From positions 51,151,040-51,215,039 of the forward strand of contig CM037788.1 of assembly GCA_021229015.1 (NCBI GenBank): a DNA stretch of 64,000 bases. The letters run 5' to 3'. This DNA comes from Solen grandis. Taxonomy: Eukaryota > Mollusca > Bivalvia > Adapedonta > Solenidae. The notes below the pieces were generated by a model. The model had not been told where the DNA came from and did not search any database. It saw nothing but the letters and a program-made list of their open reading frames with translations. Within the stretch, counting starts at the first letter, position 1; each line of letters begins with the position of its first letter. Both the position numbers and the translations under genes were made by a program. Positions 1-11,850 of this stretch are shown piece by piece.

Positions 1-828
1 TGATTTCACATAGGTTAATATAGGAAAAACTTGAAAAAATCTTCTTCTCCGAAACCACAAGGCCTAGCCTTTAGATTTTTGGTATGTAGCATCATCTTAT
101 GGGCCACTACCAAGATTGTACAAATCATAGCCCTATGGTGTAAAATGACCCGCACCAGGGGTCACTTGTTTTACATAGAGTTATATAGGAAAATCTTAAA
201 AAATCTTCTTCCATGAATGCATAAGGCCTAGAGCTTAGATATTTGGTATGAAGCATCATCTTATGGGCCACTACCAAGATTGTACAAATCATAGCCCTAT
301 GGTGATAAATGACCCCGCACCAGGGGTCACTTGTTTTACATAGAGTTATATAGGAAAATCTTAAAAAACCTTCTTCTATGAATCCATAAGGCCTAGAGCT
401 TAGATATTTGGTATGTAGTAGCATCTAATGGTTCACTACCAAGATTGTACAAATCATAGCCCTATGGTGATAAATGACCCCACACCAGGGGTCACTTGTT
501 TTACATAGAGTTAAATAGGAAAATCTTAAAAAATCTTCTTCTATGAATCAATAAGGCCTAGAGCTAAGATTTTTGGTATGTAGTAGCATCTAATGGTTCA
601 TTACAAAGATTTTCAAAGTCTTGGCCCTACGGTGATAAATGACCCTGCGCCCAAGTCTTCCCTGAAACCATATGGCCCATTGCTTAGATATTTGGTGTGT
701 AGTATTGTCAGGGGTAAAATGTTTTAGATTGAGTTATATCAGAATCCTTGTCTGTTTAAAAACCTTGACATCAGTTGAAGCAATGGTACTCAGGTGAGCG
801 ATTCAGGGCCATCATGGCCCTCTTGTTT
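1..828 (+). mobile_element. Helentron/pearl-like non-autonomous element, right part
   Basis: Four to five imperfect tandem copies of a ~165-bp core occupy most of this element. The motif CACCAGGGGTCACTTG recurs at 152, 317 and 482, with a decayed version near 647. After the core comes a unique right end: CTCAGGTGAGCG, then a hairpin GGGCCAT-C-ATGGCCC at 806-820, then TCTTGTTT. A core of ~160-bp tandem repeats with a hairpin just inside the 3' end is the plan of bivalve pearl elements and Helentron-associated elements. The left end lies outside the window. No protein is encoded; the two short open frames here are shadows of the repeat. The family assignment is from memory of structure, not from a search. 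Confidence 0.72.
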
Positions 829-1079
829 AATTTCCCCTTCCTATATTACAGCAGATACCTGAACTATTCTAGTGAAACTTTCATCGATAACAACTGCTGT
901 ATGCTTTTTAGGCCTTAACTTTATAATTCCTACAATAATATTTTATAAAAACTACATAATTGTGGGAAAGTTCAGTTTTGCATTTAGAATTTAATTTTAT
1001 TGTAATAGATGAACTATCCATGAAAAACAAACAGTTCTGTCAATTAAAATATTTAGTTATTTATAGAACATTTGGGTTA
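829..1079. other. AT-rich spacer between two repeats
   Basis: No gene, RNA or clear repeat is seen. It may include the unrecognised left end of the next repeat. Confidence 0.4.
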
Positions 1080-2059
1080 GTTCACACTGTGTCATTATTT
1101 CCAACATAGGCACAGTTTTGAAGAGCAATAAAAGGGGGGTAACTCACTTTTGCCCAATTTTAGGATTAGTTCACTCTAACAGCAAACTTTAATACTATCT
1201 TGAAAAATATGGAAGCGTTTTCGTCATCAGGTATCTTAAAATTGGCCTTAACTCCGCTACTATTCAATATACAACTTTCATTTTTAATATGCATATTCAT
1301 TTTGACAAGGCCTATCAAGATATATTCAAATATTTCACCTATTGACCTTGACCTTTGACCTTTTTTTTGCTGTAACTTTTGAAAACTTTAAAATGCCTGT
1401 CATTTCAGAACCATTACCAACAGGGCACTTGTGAATTCCTTGTGGCAAGAACTTTCCATCAATGTCCATCAAATTTTGGACTTGACCTTGACCTTTGAAA
1501 TGTTCAACCCAAAAACTTTATCATTGGCCGTAACTTTTATTTTTAGTATGCATATTCATCTTGAAAAAGGCAATTCAGATATACCTTAATATTTCATCTA
1601 TCTACTTTGACCTTATTTTGCCATAACTTTGGACAAGTTTTAAAATATATATTTCTCTGTCATTTTTCCCCATTTTTTTTTTAAACTTTGTATACTGTTT
1701 TGTCCTCATATGAACCTGTGCAGGTGTGATTTTGGTCATGATCACTAGACAGATAAAAAAGAGCATATTAAAAAAAAAATCCTCAAATTTTACAGTTTTG
1801 TGTTGATTATTGAAAACTCATTGGATTAGCCCTTTGTAATTTTTGTCAACAAATTTTAAATCTTGTTGTATACATTCTATTCCATGCATAGGTCAAGGTC
1901 ACTCTTCAAGGTCAAAGGTCAAATTTAAAGTGTATGGTACTTCTCTGTCCATATAAAGGTGTACAGTTTTAGTTGTGATTTTCAAGGTCAACTTTATTAA
2001 ATGTTTAACAAAAATATTTAACGTTGAGCACTGGTTCCTGAATGCGGTGCTCTTGTTTT
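1080..2059 (+). mobile_element. Second interspersed repeat family with hairpin 3' end
   Basis: A long non-coding repeat with several 'TTGACCTTGACCTTTGA' motifs (around 1341, 1480 and 1890). It carries a degenerate internal duplication offset by 259 bp: the GCATATTCAT block at 1291 recurs at 1550. It ends in a hairpin, GAGCAC at 2026-2031 pairing with GTGCTC at 2047-2052, followed by TTGTTTTT. That ending parallels the neighbouring 1-828 element (hairpin, then CTTGTTT), so it is probably another Helitron/Helentron-like non-autonomous family. The left boundary is estimated. Confidence 0.55.
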
Positions 2060-2388
2060 TAGCTCACCTGAGCACATTATGCTCAAGGTGAGCTTTTGTG
2101 ATCACCATGCATTCGTCGTCTGATGTCAACAATTTGCTTTAAACGAAACAGCTGGACAGAATTTGATTAAACTTAGTAGGGATGATTTTTCACAAAAGTT
2201 GCTAAAATAATCGTGATCCATGTAGAACTCTGGTTTCCATGGCAACAGAAAGAAAAAAAATATGGAAACTTTAAAAATCATCTACTTCAAAGCTACTGGC
2301 CAGATCTCAAAATGTTTAAGTATAGATGTTCCTTGGATAACCCTATACTCAGGTGAGTGACCCAGTGCCTCTATGGCCTTCTTGTTTT
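2060..2388 (+). mobile_element. Short copy of the 1-828 element family with both ends
   Basis: The left end begins with a hairpin: GCTCACCTGAGC at 2062-2073 pairs with GCTCAAGGTGAGC at 2081-2093. The right end reads CTCAGGTGAG at 2348, a decayed hairpin (GCC...GGC), then CTTGTTTTT. CTCAGGTGAG is the inverted complement of CTCACCTGAG at the left end, so short subterminal inverted repeats are present. The 'ATGGCAACAGAAAG...AACTTTAAAAATC' stretch near 2238 resembles the start of the core repeat in the 1-828 copy, but only about one core is left. It starts at the T-run that ends the preceding family. Confidence 0.65.
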
Positions 2389-5084
2389 TCCTTTTGATAC
2401 ATTTATAGGATTTTAAGTCAGTTGATATACATATGCCTATGGTAAAGAATTCAAATACTTTCCCAGTGTAAAATGATACACATTGTTGCCAAATAAGGAC
2501 ACTGTCCTGCAACATATGCATGTTAAATGATTATAATCACATCTGGAGAGGAGATATCTTCAGATACCTATGGCATGTTTACAGTAGCACACAATGCAAA
2601 TTATATTGCATTCTCTATTCCATACCACCAGAATTAATGTTTTCGTAATAAATTGTGCATAACTACGTCTGTTTAGCTGTAGGTCAACGCTACAGTCAAA
2701 TATAATTTCAGTGTTGCGTTCATTGTTGCCAGGGTTTAAGTCGATATTGCAATTATTATTTACAAAGAAAAGGTGTGTAAGTGTCTAGGTGGACTAACGA
2801 ATGCACGCAAACATGTCTATATGCATTTTTGCACACCTTGTCTCAGCCTGTTAGGTTTAATGTAGTACCGTACATTTCGAAACATGAAGATTCCGATGTA
2901 ATTTGCACAACTTCCCAATGTACATATGTAACAAGGTATTCTGATTAGAAGCCCAACTATAGAGGTAAGTGCGCCAGGACGTCGTATAGCTTATTCTGAA
3001 GACATTTGATCGATGCTCACTCAGCAATAAAAGAAATGAATAAATAAATGAATAAATAAATAAATAAATAAATAATCATAATAAAAAAATAAAATAAAAA
3101 AAATAATAATAAAATAAATAAGTAAAAAAGAGGGTCAAACTACGACGTATATTTAAATTAGTCCATGTGGACACGGTTGGGTCAAAGTATACTTCACGAT
3201 TATATGCCCTTTGTATAGGATATGAAAACATTTCTACAGACAATAGAAGACTGTAGTGAACATAGGTTTCTATTGTCTGGAGAAATGTATTATGTAATGG
3301 GTTCTATCCGAAAAGGTGTTCTACTGAAATAAATCACCAATGAATTTTAAATTTCAGAACTTCTGACTGGCTACAAATTTAGGATGAATTCTTAACTTCA
3401 AATATTGCATTTTTTTTTCTGGATGTACCAAGTTATCAGAGCTCAGATTCTAATTGAGAATTGCTAATTTGCAATTATGTCTTCTGGTAAGAGGATAGTC
3501 CCTGTCGGTAAAAGGAAAATGAGATTGAATTACGTATCAAAACATTTGCCTACGGTGTAGAGTGCACATATATTAACAAATTGAAAATGTGTCGCCTGAA
3601 AGAAACATCCTAGTAGCTTGTATGCATCACAACAAAATGGAGAAAATTATAATCTACATTAAGTACATGCATGTAATTTCAGTGTCGCAGTTCGATATAT
3701 TTGCAGTGCATATGTCAAAGACCCTATTTCTTGGAAACGAGCTGAATGTTAATAAAGCAATTAAAACATTAATAGCTTTATTGTCGATAGGAATTTTTAA
3801 TCAGCACTAGAGAGGCATAGCTGTCGTTTACATGTTTAATCAAAATTATTACACCATTCCACAAGGAACAGATCGTGCCTAATGGCGAACATATCTTTGA
3901 TAAGAACGATCTATATAAAGTTGGTGTAAATGTCTTTGAATCATGCACATGACGGCGATGTTTATTTTCATAGTGGTTCCTCCCAATTAATTCTGATTTT
4001 ATTGTACAGTTGGTAAGTAACAGTGTTCTTTGTTGGGAATGAAAGGTAAACAAACTCCGGGCCACCCGGACAGTAACCAAATGATTAACAAGGTAGACTT
4101 GAAGAGAGGCTGAATGTCGTGCTATGATTTTTTTTTCAATGTATACAAATGTATACGCTTCTACATCGCATGTTTTCCTCCATGCACTGTCACATGAATG
4201 GTTTGTAAATCTGATGGCATTTTTTAAAACTTTTTTTCCTCTTCATGTAATTATTTAAAATTGTTACATAGAAAATGATGTCTTACTACATTCAACATTA
4301 CACAAACGACAATGTCAAATAAGTGATTGTAATATTGTGTTATTTGAAAGGAATATATTACTCCATTATGTTTTGGTTTTCAACATAAGGACCGAGAAGT
4401 TATAAATGTATATGTAATGATTTATTTGATATAAATACAATTTCAAACCCTATATGAAAATAAAAAGTGGAAGTGATTCTCTCTTGGTCTCCCGATCCGC
4501 AAATAGATTGACTATAGAAGGATTCCTGATGATGCGCAACAGTTGCTCTGTCTAACAGTTTTACTGATGAGGTTGGTCCCGCTTAAACTAGTAAGACTGT
4601 AAACTAGTTAAACAGACATGGGTGATTACTCGGGACGGAGGGCTTGCAGGCATCCCCGGTAGGCAGCAAGTGACCTTACCGAAATGTCCGTGGCTGCCAG
4701 ACATTTTCAGTCGGAGTATCGACCAGAGGTACAATGTATTGATGTAAGTTTGTCTGGTGAAAATTCTGTTTAGACGTCATTCAGTGCCAATACCGACTAT
4801 TCTCCCTTATTTGGTGTCCATAAGTTTTTTTTTATTTTTAATGATTTTTAGTAACGTTCCCTTTCTGTGTTTCTTGGGTATGTCACATTACGAATTTTTC
4901 AAAATAGTAGCACTGCGACCTTTTCTTCAATAGGTTTACCATTAACCAGGTCTTTTACCCAATCAAGGGATGGGTAGATGATCTTTTCTGGCTATAATCG
5001 ACGTGGTATGCTTACTTTTATGTGATATTTCCTTCTTTTAGCACGTACTTCCAGGAGAAACATTTGGCACTTTCTCAGTAATCG
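2389..5084. other. AT-rich non-coding sequence
   Basis: No supported gene. A 100-codon minus-strand open frame at 3778-4080 has no recognisable domain and is within chance expectation. A GC-richer patch near 4610-4745 holds a ~50-codon plus-strand open stretch with no splice context that convinces me; it may belong to the SINE whose 3' tail ends at 5113. Confidence 0.5.
3034..3130. repeat. (AAAT)n / AAT-rich simple repeat
   Basis: Imperfect tetranucleotide AAAT repeats pass into AAT- and A-rich sequence. Confidence 0.9.
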
Positions 5085-5113
5085 GAGGGACGTTAAACCC
5101 AACAAACAAACTG
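5085..5113 (+). mobile_element. SINE 3' tail fragment
   Basis: The sequence GGAGGGACGTTAAACCCAAC followed by AAACAAAC matches the 3' end of the SINE family seen more completely at 57405-57669 (plus) and 52911-53284 (minus). How far the body extends upstream is unclear. Confidence 0.5.
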
Positions 5114-5247
5114 TCTCAGAAAATACCATATCTATAGAGACGAAACCGTTCTACAAAATATATTCAAGGTATATGACCTATATAAATCGCGACACTTCGA
5201 AGAGTTTGTGTTTATTGGTCCTGTTTCTCGAAATTTCTCAACTTTAA

Positions 5248-5478
5248 CCCTTTCCCTCATATAGACTCATTTTGACGCACTCAGTAGGTACCACATAAAG
5301 CCTGATCTGCAGAAAACCACAGTTAAACCTTACCAAATTTAATTACAAAATCCTCATTTCCAGACTGAGGAGCAGCGAACAGCATAAAACCTGATCAGCC
5401 TGCGAGTTACTCGCAGGCTGATCTGGTTTTATGCTGTTCGCATAGGTCTTTTCATGGTTTCCTCTATGAGGGAAAGGG
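5248..5478 (+). mobile_element. piggyBac-type MITE, copy 1
   Basis: A 231-bp element flanked by TTAA on both sides (5244-5247 and 5479-5482). Its inverted termini are CCCTTTCCCTCATA and TATGAGGGAAAGGG (allowing one base). TTAA duplication with CCC...GGG termini is characteristic of piggyBac-superfamily elements. Inside, 5376-5440 is a near-perfect palindrome: two 31-bp arms with one mismatch around a 3-base loop. It encodes no protein and would need a transposase supplied in trans. A second copy lies in the opposite orientation at 46532-46765. Confidence 0.85.
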
Positions 5479-5482
5479 TTAA

Positions 5483-8038
5483 GATCTTCCGCAACTTCTT
5501 TGTGTTTATCGACTTAGATTGTTTAAGTTGTGCATGTGCATTTTTATTAGCATAATCCTATAGCTATCGTATGTCTTTATTTTTTTTCTCAAAACTGCAA
5601 AACTGACGGGATACCAAACATGAAAGTGATGAATTAGAAAGTTCTGTTTTGCATTTTTTGAAATACTAGTAAATACATGTATTTAGTTACCATATGACTT
5701 AAACTTTTTCACTTCAGACTTTTATATTTAGAACTCAAATCCATAAAAAAATAAATGACGCGTAGATTTTAAATCATTTTAAATTGTCATTACTGTTTCT
5801 AAATTACGTATAATGGTTTCAGTTAAATGTTTCAAGTATTAAAGTTTGGGTGAAAAAAATCCAGCTAGACGCTGTATGAATAAAAAAAGGTTATTTTAGT
5901 GTATCTCATTTGATAATATATTTGCTTCATTGTTAAACTTCGCATCCTAAGAGCAATGCATTTTAAACATTTGGAAAGCATAGTATCGTTATTTGAAAGA
6001 AAAAAAAACAACAACAAAAAAAACAACAACAAAAAACAACAACAACAACAACAACAAAAACTGAAGATACCATTACTACAGACAGCAAGTTCTCTTGGCT
6101 GTTTCTGGAATTGCTGTTTCATGGCTTTGCTACCGGTTAGGTCTTTGGAATGTTCAAGAGCCAAGGGATTCCTGACACACGGACGTAAGACTCAGTGCCA
6201 TTAAAAATATCGCTAAATTTGTACGGAAATAGTAGCTAGGGAACATAGAAAATCGTCATGATTGAAACCATTGACCCCGAGAACAGCATATGTGTCCAGA
6301 GTAACTCACCACTCTGTCGTCATCAGCGATTATCTCCGAAATCACACGGAAGATATCGGAGATGTACGAAGAAACACAAAGCAATCAACACATTTATAAA
6401 ACCTATCCAGGCAAGAATGGCAAATTTCAGTTTGCTCTGACATTTTCATTGGTCTTGCATCATGAAAAAGGTAAACCGTGAATATCGAACAACATATGAT
6501 TTTTGGGACTTGGACGGTTTTAGGACCAGTTAGGACCATATGTTTTTATAAACATGGTCGACTATGTTTTAAATAACTAAATTAGGGGGTATGATAAGTA
6601 TACAGGTGACTAAGGTTAGAAACAGCTACTTAAGGTCATGTAACATATTCGTATTGTAAAATATATCAAATATTTCTAGATTTTAAAATGTTGAAGATAT
6701 AAAAGCATACAATTTAGTAAAAATATATTATGGTATATATGCCGTACCTCTGTCAGTTATTTTTAATTATCTTATATTTTGGAAAACAGACTTCGTTCAT
6801 AATCCTCGTCATAAGACGCATGAGATTGGAGTTAACCCCAATTTTACATATATGATTAGTTCGAAAATTGTTTTTTTTTCTAATAAATCAAAAATTCCAA
6901 ATATCTATATCCATGACTCCTAAAACATGACAAAATATCTGAAATAATATATGGAGCTATCCCAAGTTTTAGATATTTTAACACTTGAAAATTGGTTTGT
7001 TTGTTAAAATCAAATATTCCATGAATCTTTTTCCCACGATGACATATATCTGATTAAATATATGGGGACATCATTCCTAGTTTCTAATATATAAACTCTC
7101 TGAAAACTGGTTTGTTTATTAACATATATTAATAAAAATAAAAAAAAAAAACACAAATTATATAATATATATATTTCACCAAATTATCAATTTGTTTGCA
7201 CGGAAACTTATTGTAAATACATGTTTTTAATTCAATGCGTATAATATAAAAAACATATTTCTGAGTTGTCATGTCATGCAAACAAAAATCGCCAACGATT
7301 TTAAAATATACATATATAAGAAAAATAATAAAACATGCATACATACGAGTACATGCAGCTTGCATGACACCGAATCCGTTTAACAATTGAGAAACCATGT
7401 TACATCAAAACTACATTTATAATAGTTCATGAAGATGAAAAAAACCTTCCTGGTCTGTTTACTGTATTTAACCGCCTTTACAGTAATTATATTCAATTGC
7501 CATATAACAACAGGAGACAGAGCCTATCAAACTATCACATATAATTCATTTTACTATTAAGCTCAATTCGACTCAAAATAATAAATTTCTAATATTCAAC
7601 ATGATACTTATCAAATAGCTGTCACAAATGTTTTAAACACGTCCAAATGAGCTGTAAATCTCCAGAAAGCATGCTGAGATATAATAGTAATTAAAACACC
7701 ACCCTTTAAATATCCAATAAATGTCCAAAATTATGTCGCTTGAAGTTGTTAAAATATTTTCATATTTCATATTGCCACGTTTTACCTATTTTGTTGAGTA
7801 GCTCTTTTTCATGATGGCTTTTTCATTGAATAGATGACCTCATAATTAAATGGCTAGAATGGAAAAAAAAATAAATATTTTAATATCACATCGTTGTTTA
7901 GATTCTTATATGTTTGATATTGTTACATAAATTTTGAAATTCGGAAAAAAAGGGAAACTACTTCGTTTTATCATTGATAATGGATCTAGAGATGGAAAGA
8001 AAATAACTTGAGAAGATGGGAAATAAAAGAGGTAAAAG
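5483..8038. other. AT-rich non-coding sequence with simple repeats
   Basis: No supported gene. It includes an (AAC)n tract at 6000-6060 and a degenerate ~120-bp tandem repeat at about 6820-7130, in which the motif GAAAA(T/C)TG recurs near 6862, 6987 and 7102. Short open frames here are low-complexity or chance. Confidence 0.55.
6000..6060. repeat. (AAC)n microsatellite
   Basis: Imperfect trinucleotide AAC runs are interrupted by A-tracts. They produce poly-Lys/Asn/Gln (plus) and poly-Cys (minus) pseudo-reading frames that should not be annotated as proteins. Confidence 0.95.
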
Positions 8039-8400
8039 TTCTATGGTACTACAGTACATTTCTATGGTACCGAAATAAAATTTCTATGGTACCGAGGTAA
8101 AAATTTCTATGGTACTGAGATAACATTTCTATGATACTGAAGTACATTTCTATGGTACTGAATAACATTTCTATGGTACTAAGGTACATTTCTATGGTAC
8201 TGAGATAAATTTCTATGGTACTGAGATAACATTTCTATGGTACTAAGGTAACATTTCTGTGGTACTAAGGTAACATTTCTGTGGTACTAAGGTAACATTT
8301 CTATGGTACTAAGGTAACATTTCTGTGGTACTAAGGTAACATTTCTGTGGTACTAAGGTAACATTTCTGTGGTACTAAGGTAACATTTTTGGTACTAAGG
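8039..8400 (+). repeat. 22-bp minisatellite
   Basis: About 16 copies of a unit near GGTACTAAGGTAACATTTCT(G/A)T. The left half is more variable (GGTACC/GGTACTGAG forms, unit lengths 20-23), while the right half from about 8230 is almost homogeneous. That gradient suggests recent expansion at the right side. No reading frame is conserved. Confidence 0.95.
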
Positions 8401-9668
8401 AGTTTTGGACAAACTCCTGATTCTATATATCAGACTAAGACACAACATTCGAAATATTATGATTGTCAATATCCTTTTTGAGAATAAATGAATTTACAAA
8501 AATTGTCTAAATGATTTTAAGTTGAAAACTGCTTAAAAAATGACCTTCGTGCCTGGGTCTAAAATATAGACTCAGGTAATTGATGAATATACTTTAACGC
8601 CTAAAAGATACCTTGGCAGTATACATTCTACTTTTATCATACTATATTATTTTATTTTATATATTTCTTAATATTTTACACAGCTGTCATACCACGTATA
8701 TGCGACAAAAACGCATGTCGAAACAATGAAATAGGCTTGACTTGATTAATTCTTTACGAGGATTTTCAATTATCGAAGATTCCTCGAAAATTAAACTTCC
8801 GTATCATATGTATGGTTAAAATTTTCATTTTTTCTCGAAATGGATCTGATGCAAGATAAAATATTGTTGAAACTGTTATATAATAGTTTTGTATAAATCA
8901 AAGCAAACATATTTCATTTTTTTTTTTCAATGTATTTATTTTCTTCAAATAATAATCCATTAATCTTAAATTTACACATCTTGTGAATAGCAAATTCAAT
9001 ATTTTACAAACAAAATACAGGTTCGTATAAATAATATGCTTTGTTAGATCGTTAACAGTATCGTGATATTGAAGATAAATATATGTATGTACGCATATAT
9101 GTGTGAAAGGGACACACATATATGAATGATTGCTGCAGTGTTAATAAGTATATTTTTAAAACATTTGTACCTCACAACTATATTTATACTCATTTTGATA
9201 TATTTTATAACAATATACACGTATATTATGTACAATAATTATGCTATATAAGAATACTGAATTACATAAACATCCTTGTAACTCAAGCACACATGCACAG
9301 TTATGCTTATTTAATTATATTCTCAAAACGGCCTCATATAACTTGTCCAATTAGCATGAATATGAATTTAATGAGTCCTAGAAGTAAAGGAAGTCAAACA
9401 TCAAGTCACAATCTTGACTGAACGTGCATCATGGTGGAGCCAAATATTACATCAAACCACAAACCATATTTCAATACCGTAAAGAAACTTGTGAACTGTT
9501 AGTCAAAATACAAGGCTTATATGCACAATATATTTCCCCCCGATTTACATCGCATAACATCAAAGTGATAAACGAATTTTCACAGATCAACATTTTATTT
9601 AACTGCATCGTTGCGCTTAAGCGTATATAAAATAGAATGCAGGGTTGATATTTATTGGGTTTTAAAAG
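8401..9668. other. AT-rich non-coding sequence
   Basis: No gene or defined repeat is seen. An AATAAA on the minus strand at 9651-9656 may serve candidate gene A, just upstream on that strand. Confidence 0.5.
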
Positions 9669-9770
9669 TTATATAAGAGTTTGCTCATCGGAACGACTCT
9701 CCCAAATTACGGTCCGATCGTCTGGGGAAAAAGTATCAATCCCACAATGCCCTTGACTGTCCTCGATGAC
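9669..9770 (-). CDS. Candidate terminal exon of unrecognised gene A
   Basis: Read on the minus strand, an acceptor-like TTCTGCACAG precedes 33 open codons and a TAA. The frame starts in phase 0, which matches the phase-0 donor of the exon at 12400-12705. The encoded tail is polar and acidic (it includes GHCGIDTFSPDDRTVIWESR). An AATAAA signal (9656-9651) follows the stop by 12 bases. The patch is richer in GC (about 47%) than its surroundings. The plus strand is also open across the same patch, so the strand is not certain. No family recognised. The pyrimidine tract before the acceptor is short. Confidence 0.22.
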   Translation of the reverse strand, partial: VIEDSQGHCGIDTFSPDDRTVIWESRSDEQTLI

Positions 9771-10319
9771 CTGTGCAGAAGTTGCATCTCTTCCATATTT
9801 TCAAAAGGTGATTTCTGAACTTTTTTTTACCATAACAAAAGAGTGTAAGACAGTGCAATGTGTCACTTATTCGATTAATCTCAGCCATCAAACTTGCGGT
9901 TTAAACGAAGTGTGATGTCACAAATTTAACTAAGTACAAACATCTCCACCCCTCTTTCAGTATTTAGCATTTATTAATCACAGGACATCAACTACCAGGT
10001 CACGTAGTTTAGTTTTCAAACGGTAAACCCGGATTGTTCCGAAGTACATATAAAGACAGAACACATCTTATCATTCTTACTAAACAAAAGCCACGCACGT
10101 AACAGTATCACCCTTTGTACTTAGTGCAAAGAATAAAGTGCCTAACAAATTAACAAAACACTATGTTATGCTTACTAGAATTAATCGTGAAATACTGACA
10201 AACAACCCGTATTATCAAAGTACGAGCCGCTTACTCTATGATTTCGAAATACATAGCATTTATGCACACCTTTATTATTCGAAGATCTCTTGTGAGAAAA
10301 TACATCCATTATTCCATTA

Positions 10320-10346
10320 CCCCCCCCCCACACACACACACACACT
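10320..10346. repeat. C-run and (AC)n microsatellite
   Basis: Ten C residues are followed by AC dinucleotides. Confidence 0.95.
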
Positions 10347-10921
10347 TTCAATTGCAAGTCTTATTTTTGTAATTGTTTGTTGATACAAGACCTTTAAAAT
10401 GGTCAACAACAATTACTACTACTACCACTCTTCTCTTATGCGAAAAGTGCTGATTTATCTTAAAAAAAATAGGATGAAGCGATTTGTAAAAGATGTAAAA
10501 TCGTATTTCCAGTCGATGTAAGTACTTCTGTCGTATTCGATATATCATTGAATTTCATATATAATATTGGAACAGTGTATACAGTAAAATACTCGTAATA
10601 TGTCTTTCTTTCTTTTATATTTTTCGGATATTGCTAATTTTAAGATCTCTCATATACATAATGTATATATTAATTTACTCTTGATTTTTTTGTTGACAAT
10701 CTCATTGATCACAGCGGAAAAGTCAGTTGTTCAAATCATGAGTTTATGGTTCGAATAATGAGTTTATTGCCCAGATACTGAGTTTATTATTCAAATGATG
10801 ACTTTATTGTTCAAATAAACAATGTGAAGCCATACTTATATTTGTGTTTATTAAGCAAAACACGGAACATAACATATGTTAATAATAGTACTTGCAAAGC
10901 AGTAAAATAATTATATGAATT

Positions 10922-10938
10922 AAAAATAAATATATAGA

Positions 10939-10973
<35 letters not shown>

Positions 10974-11095
10974 GCATCACATGTAAAATAAATGAATGAG
11001 CTATACATAAATAAATAGATAAATGAATAATCAACTCATGTTAGATAAAATAAAAGATGCATTAATATAAAAAGATAAACAAATAGACAAATAAA
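10922..11095. repeat. (AAAT)n-rich simple repeat
   Basis: A pure AAAT run at about 10939-10972 is followed by degenerate AAAT/AGAT/ATGA tetranucleotides. Confidence 0.85.
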
Positions 11096-11660
11096 TGAGC
11101 TACAAATTAGTTTTCAAGCTCGTCAGGATTATCTTTTATTACAATCAGTTTTATCGGAACATTCAAATACGATTAATCCGATTTGTTATCAAATAAGGTT
11201 CCAAGTAGATCAAAAGTAATTTACTCCCATGAAAATAAGTGAGGTGATCGTTAATTTGTTTCCTGATCATGTCTATTGCAATTTTACATAAGTTAATTGA
11301 TCCTTTATTACGAATAATGAAGTTTGACATCGTTAATTAGATACGTTATAATGCTTATCAGAGATTATGTAATTATAACATAGACTAACGAACGAATGGA
11401 TTACAAAAATAAATAAAATAAAGTGCTGCTGTGATGTTGTGCTTGAGTCTTCCGTCAATGCGACTGTACTACAGTCATAGCGACGTCCTGACTCAAATTT
11501 CACCAACCATTCTTATCGCTAAGTAACTTAAATACTTAACGGTTAAATTTTTATCATTCTTGTTTCCATAATAAAAACACACAAATATTTCACTTATTAA
11601 CAAATATTATCAGTTATATGGATAATTATTCATATCATCATGGTCATGTACTTGAATATT

Positions 11661-11716
11661 AAAAAAACAACAACAACAACAACACACACACACACACAAC
11701 ACACAACAACAAACTC
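11661..11716. repeat. (AAC)n/(AC)n compound microsatellite
   Basis: An A-run is followed by AAC repeats, AC repeats and AAC repeats again. Confidence 0.95.
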
Positions 11717-11815
11717 ACAAAAAACTGGAAACTACCCAATTTCAAGAATCATAAGTATTACAAGCGCTAAGTATTGTTCTAGCCAGGTAATTGATTGAGG
11801 AAGGTCCCGAGTGTA

Positions 11816-11850
11816 CACAGACAGACAGACCAGACAGACAGACAGACAGT
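11816..11850. repeat. (ACAG)n microsatellite
   Basis: Tandem ACAG/CAGA tetranucleotides with one slip. Confidence 0.95.

Noticed and set aside
125..424. 99-codon minus-strand open frame with internally repeated protein sequence
   Set aside because: The internal repetition is the 165-bp core of the transposable element (165 is divisible by three).
3778..4080. 100-codon minus-strand open frame and a nearby plus-strand TTG|GTAAGTAA donor
   Set aside because: No recognisable domain; the 39-bp putative plus exon before the donor is too short to support.
9732..9752. Staf/ZNF143-like CCCACAATGC motif
   Set aside because: Only the core is present and no snRNA or other target gene lies beside it.
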